6,535 bases of DNA from Candidatus Poribacteria bacterium (GTDB lineage Bacteria; Poribacteria; WGA-4E; WGA-3G): contig VXXH01000434.1 of the NCBI GenBank assembly GCA_009835515.1, positions 1-6,535 on the forward strand. Reading direction: 5' to 3'. The notes under the pieces are model-generated. The model searched no databases, had not been told where the DNA came from, and worked only from the letters and a program-made list of their open reading frames with translations. Below are positions 4,753 to 6,535 of this stretch, in pieces (within the stretch, counting starts at the first letter, position 1; each line of letters opens with the position of its first letter). The position numbers and the translations under genes are program-made.

Positions 4753-5157
4753 ATGCGTCATAGAAAACGCGGCAGGAAATTGGGACGAACGACAAGCCAT
4801 CGAAAGGCTCTTTTTCGCAACCAAGCCACTGCACTCTTTGAACACGAGCAAATTCGGACTACGATCCCTAAATGCAAGGAACTCCGCCGAGTGGCTGAAA
4901 AATTAATCACACTCGCGAAACAGGGGGACCTGAACGCACGGCGCCAAGCCGCAAAAATGCTTTACGGGACAAACTTGCACTATAAACCCAGCAGAGGTGA
5001 GAACCCTACCACACTTGATAAGCAGGCTGTCCTCCGCAAACTCTTCGATGACATCGCACCCCGCTACCAAGACCGGAACGGTGGATACACACGTATCATC
5101 AGAGGCGAACTCCGAAAAGGCGACGGTACACAGATGGGGTACATCCAACTTGTTTGA
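4753..5157 (+). CDS. rplQ: 50S ribosomal protein L17 (bL17)
   Basis: bL17 binds 23S rRNA on the solvent side near the peptide exit tunnel and is typically the last gene of the alpha operon. I start it at 4753, giving 134 aa. The protein then begins MRHRKRGRKLGRTTSHR like the family, and GGAGG is correctly spaced; the upstream in-frame ATG at 4741 would add only MEEK. Core features are FRNQATALFEHEQIRTTIPK (21-40), AKELRR-like KCKELRRVAEKLITLAK (40-56), the KLFDDIAPRYQDRNGGYTRI region (96-115), and a C-terminus containing RKGDGTQM. It lies 32 bp after rpoA and is followed by an intrinsic terminator. Confidence 0.97.
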   Translation: MRHRKRGRKLGRTTSHRKALFRNQATALFEHEQIRTTIPKCKELRRVAEKLITLAKQGDLNARRQAAKMLYGTNLHYKPSRGENPTTLDKQAVLRKLFDDIAPRYQDRNGGYTRIIRGELRKGDGTQMGYIQLV

Positions 5158-5183
5158 CGGGGTTCATTCGCATATCCAATAAA

Positions 5184-5218
5184 AGAAACGGGCGGAGTTA
5201 TCCACTCCGCCCATTTCT
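5184..5218. terminator. Two-way rho-independent terminator between rplQ and the convergent outer-membrane gene
   Basis: GGGCGGAGT (5190-5198) pairs perfectly with ACTCCGCCC (5204-5212) around TATCC. After a C-A mismatch, AGAAA (5184-5188) pairs with TTTCT (5214-5218). The + strand continues TTTCTGTTT, and the - strand continues GTTTCTTTTATT. It therefore has a U-tract in both directions and can end both the ribosomal operon, 27 bp after the rplQ stop, and the opposing gene. Confidence 0.9.
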
Positions 5219-5254
5219 GTTTAAACAAGAGAAATCCGACGCACCACTCTCAGT

Positions 5255-5315
5255 TAGAATTTACGTATTTCCTCTTAAAGTCCCCTGATAAGGGGTGTTT
5301 TTGGCGTAAGTCCTA
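5255..5315. mobile_element. 61-bp mini-element with degenerate terminal inverted repeats
   Basis: The left end TAGAATTTACGTA (5255-5267) matches the reverse complement of the right end GGCGTAAGTCCTA (5303-5315) at 9 of 13 positions. Both look like variants of TAGGACTTACGC. TCAGT occurs immediately outside both ends (5250-5254 and 5316-5320), as a target duplication would. The interior holds a hairpin and no coding capacity. A decayed MITE-like insertion is the simplest reading. The direct repeat is only 5 bp and could be chance. Confidence 0.45.
5282..5302 (+). terminator. Possible weak terminator inside the mini-element
   Basis: CCCCT (5282-5286) pairs with AGGGG (5291-5295) around GATA, followed by TGTTTTT. 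The stem is only 5 bp but GC-rich with a short U-tract, so it could back up the stronger terminator at 5184-5218 on the + strand. On the - strand the following bases are poorer in T. Confidence 0.4.
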
Positions 5316-5339
5316 TCAGTGTTACGTTATCGTGATTAG

Positions 5340-5375
5340 AACCTCTTTAACCGAAAACTGATAACCGATAACCAA
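5340..5375 (+). repeat. AACCTCT-headed heptad array abutting the outer-membrane gene stop
   Basis: AACCTCT (5340-5346) and one T are followed by four heptads in exact phase: TAACCGA, AAACTGA, TAACCGA and TAACCAA (5348-5375). The array ends at the base before the stop codon of the - strand gene. Header and orientation match the arrays before rpsM and rpsK, but here it is downstream of a gene instead of upstream. Confidence 0.75.
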
Positions 5376-6535
5376 TTAAAACCGATACGCAGCAGAGACG
5401 AAAACTCTATGTGTAAGCCGTTCTGTTGTCAATTCATACCCACTCCGCTGCCAGCTGCCAAGCATATACCCAACATCACACTTGAGTGAGTCTTCAAAAA
5501 TTTTCCCCACACCCATCGTTAAGAAGTCACGGGCGTTTTCAACCTCAAATTCTGTGAACGGAATCGTATCCCGAAAATAACCGACACGAACGTGGGTGTC
5601 AATTACAGGTATCCTATACTCCACGCCGAGCCGTGCCTGAAGCGTTACCGCATAGTATTTCTCAAAATTATTCTTTGGAACGTCATCTGCAGGCGCTGGA
5701 TCGTAACGCGTCTGTGTCCAATCCGTAAGTTGAACATCACCTGCCAAAATCAATCGCTTGTTCAACAATTTCACAGCGACCCCGGCACCAACTTCAAAGG
5801 GACGCTCAATGTCATACGTTTGTTCACCATTTACGGAATCCGTCGCCTTTTCGCCATCATCAAATACATCTACCGTAGATTGATACCACACCTCGTCAAC
5901 GCCTAACTCAACAGGCGCGACCAGTGTCAATCCAAGGTTGATAGTATCTGTCAGATGCGCAAGGAGTCCTACCCTACCACCAACACCTGAATACACTCGG
6001 TCAATCTCGTCGTTGTCTCTGAAACGCGACCACTGATTATCCACGTTTAGGATGTCCGTGGCTTCCGTATCCAACGCATGCAGGCTATTACCGTTCCAGA
6101 AATCCAACGAACCACCGACCAGCACCCGTTTTGTGACATACACACTCGCGCCAAAACTCCAAATCCCAATACCACCGCTGTTTATATTGCTTTCGTCAAC
6201 AGCAAATCCACTGAAATAGGTATCAGAACCCGGATCAATGCCCTGAATCGCAGTCTGATAATCGAAATTTTGTGGACGATTGTAACCAAAACCGACCGCC
6301 AAGCCACCCTGTTTTGTCTCCAATGGATAGACAAACCCTATAGAGTTCGGACGCATCTGTGATCGACTCGTTCCCGTCGTCTCATCACCGGTAAAATAGG
6401 TATTCGTCCTTGCCCTATTATGTGAGAAGCTACTAAAAAACTCGAACTTCTGAATCTGTGCCATACCCGCAGGATTCCAATAGAGCGCCGTGAAATCATC
6501 AGCGAGTCCGAGTGAGGCACCCCCCATTCCCATCG
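5376..6535 (-). CDS. Outer-membrane beta-barrel protein, OMPP1/FadL-like, 5' end missing
   Basis: The frame runs off the window end at 6535, and 385 codons are visible from the first methionine. That methionine is probably not the start. The visible N-terminus, MGMGGASLGLADDFTALYWNPAGMA, is the segment that normally follows signal-peptide cleavage in FadL/PorV-type barrels (GMGGA...LADD...YWNPAG), so the signal peptide should lie beyond the window. The rest alternates short amphipathic strands and polar loops. It includes LAGDVQLTDWTQTRYDPAP (263-281) and LGVEYRIPV...VRVGYFRDTIPF (302-326), which match the C-terminal half of the OMPP1/FadL/TodX group. The C-terminal residues AAYRF end in phenylalanine, the usual barrel-assembly signal. 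It likely sits in the outer membrane and passes hydrophobic compounds, but the substrate cannot be read. It converges on rplQ and has no evident link to the ribosomal operon. Confidence 0.8.
   Translation of the reverse strand, partial: MGMGGASLGLADDFTALYWNPAGMAQIQKFEFFSSFSHNRARTNTYFTGDETTGTSRSQMRPNSIGFVYPLETKQGGLAVGFGYNRPQNFDYQTAIQGIDPGSDTYFSGFAVDESNINSGGIGIWSFGASVYVTKRVLVGGSLDFWNGNSLHALDTEATDILNVDNQWSRFRDNDEIDRVYSGVGGRVGLLAHLTDTINLGLTLVAPVELGVDEVWYQSTVDVFDDGEKATDSVNGEQTYDIERPFEVGAGVAVKLLNKRLILAGDVQLTDWTQTRYDPAPADDVPKNNFEKYYAVTLQARLGVEYRIPVIDTHVRVGYFRDTIPFTEFEVENARDFLTMGVGKIFEDSLKCDVGYMLGSWQRSGYELTTERLTHRVFVSAAYRF

Noticed and set aside
4287..4763. 158-codon frame overlapping the end of rpoA and the start of rplQ
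   Set aside because: It is in a shifted frame over two well-supported genes and has a composition of Asn, Arg and Ser typical of frame-shifted coding sequence.
5592..5906. 104-codon + strand frame opposite the outer-membrane gene
   Set aside because: It is antisense to a good beta-barrel coding frame and shows no domain.

Overview
The window is the downstream half of a bacterial S10-spc-alpha ribosomal protein supercluster on the + strand, followed by a convergent outer-membrane protein gene on the - strand. The order is rplO (3' end only), secY, rpmJ, rpsM, rpsK, rpsD, rpoA, rplQ, a two-way terminator, then the 3' part of an OMPP1/FadL-like beta-barrel gene. secY runs straight into rpmJ with no adk, map or infA between them. 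That is the order seen in E. coli; many other bacteria have those genes there.

The organism is a Gram-negative (diderm) bacterium, as shown by the outer-membrane barrel. Base composition looks moderate. It uses mixed start codons (GTG for secY, TTG for rpsK) with strong Shine-Dalgarno sequences. Both bL36 and uS4 are the zinc-binding forms. The divergent but canonical proteins, together with TAACTGA-type heptad repeats and a TAGGACTTACGC-like inverted repeat between genes, make me think of an uncultured lineage such as Poribacteria. That assignment is memory-based and tentative.

The coding regions are conventional: protein export (SecY), the small-subunit proteins uS13, uS11 and uS4, the large-subunit proteins uL15, bL36 and bL17, and the RNA polymerase alpha subunit, probably co-transcribed. 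The unusual part is the spacers. An alpha operon is normally tight, but here rpmJ-rpsM (156 bp), rpsM-rpsK (231 bp) and rpsD-rpoA (254 bp) are wide and contain repeats and foldable sequence.

The first two spacers end in the same module: AACCTCT followed by in-phase TAACTGN heptads that run directly into the Shine-Dalgarno. The same module recurs at the 3' end of the outer-membrane gene. The rpsM-rpsK spacer also has inverted heptads at its left end and an internal 13-bp inverted repeat, so it looks like a small palindromic mobile or dispersed element. The rpsD-rpoA spacer is different: three perfect hairpins with a competing alternative pairing, plus a possible 26-codon reading frame. The spacer after rplQ holds a two-way terminator and a 61-bp mini-element flanked by a 5-bp direct repeat.

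I see no defence system, CRISPR array, tRNA or complete transposase. The best candidates for undescribed biology are the heptad elements placed at ribosome-binding sites and the structured leader before rpoA.
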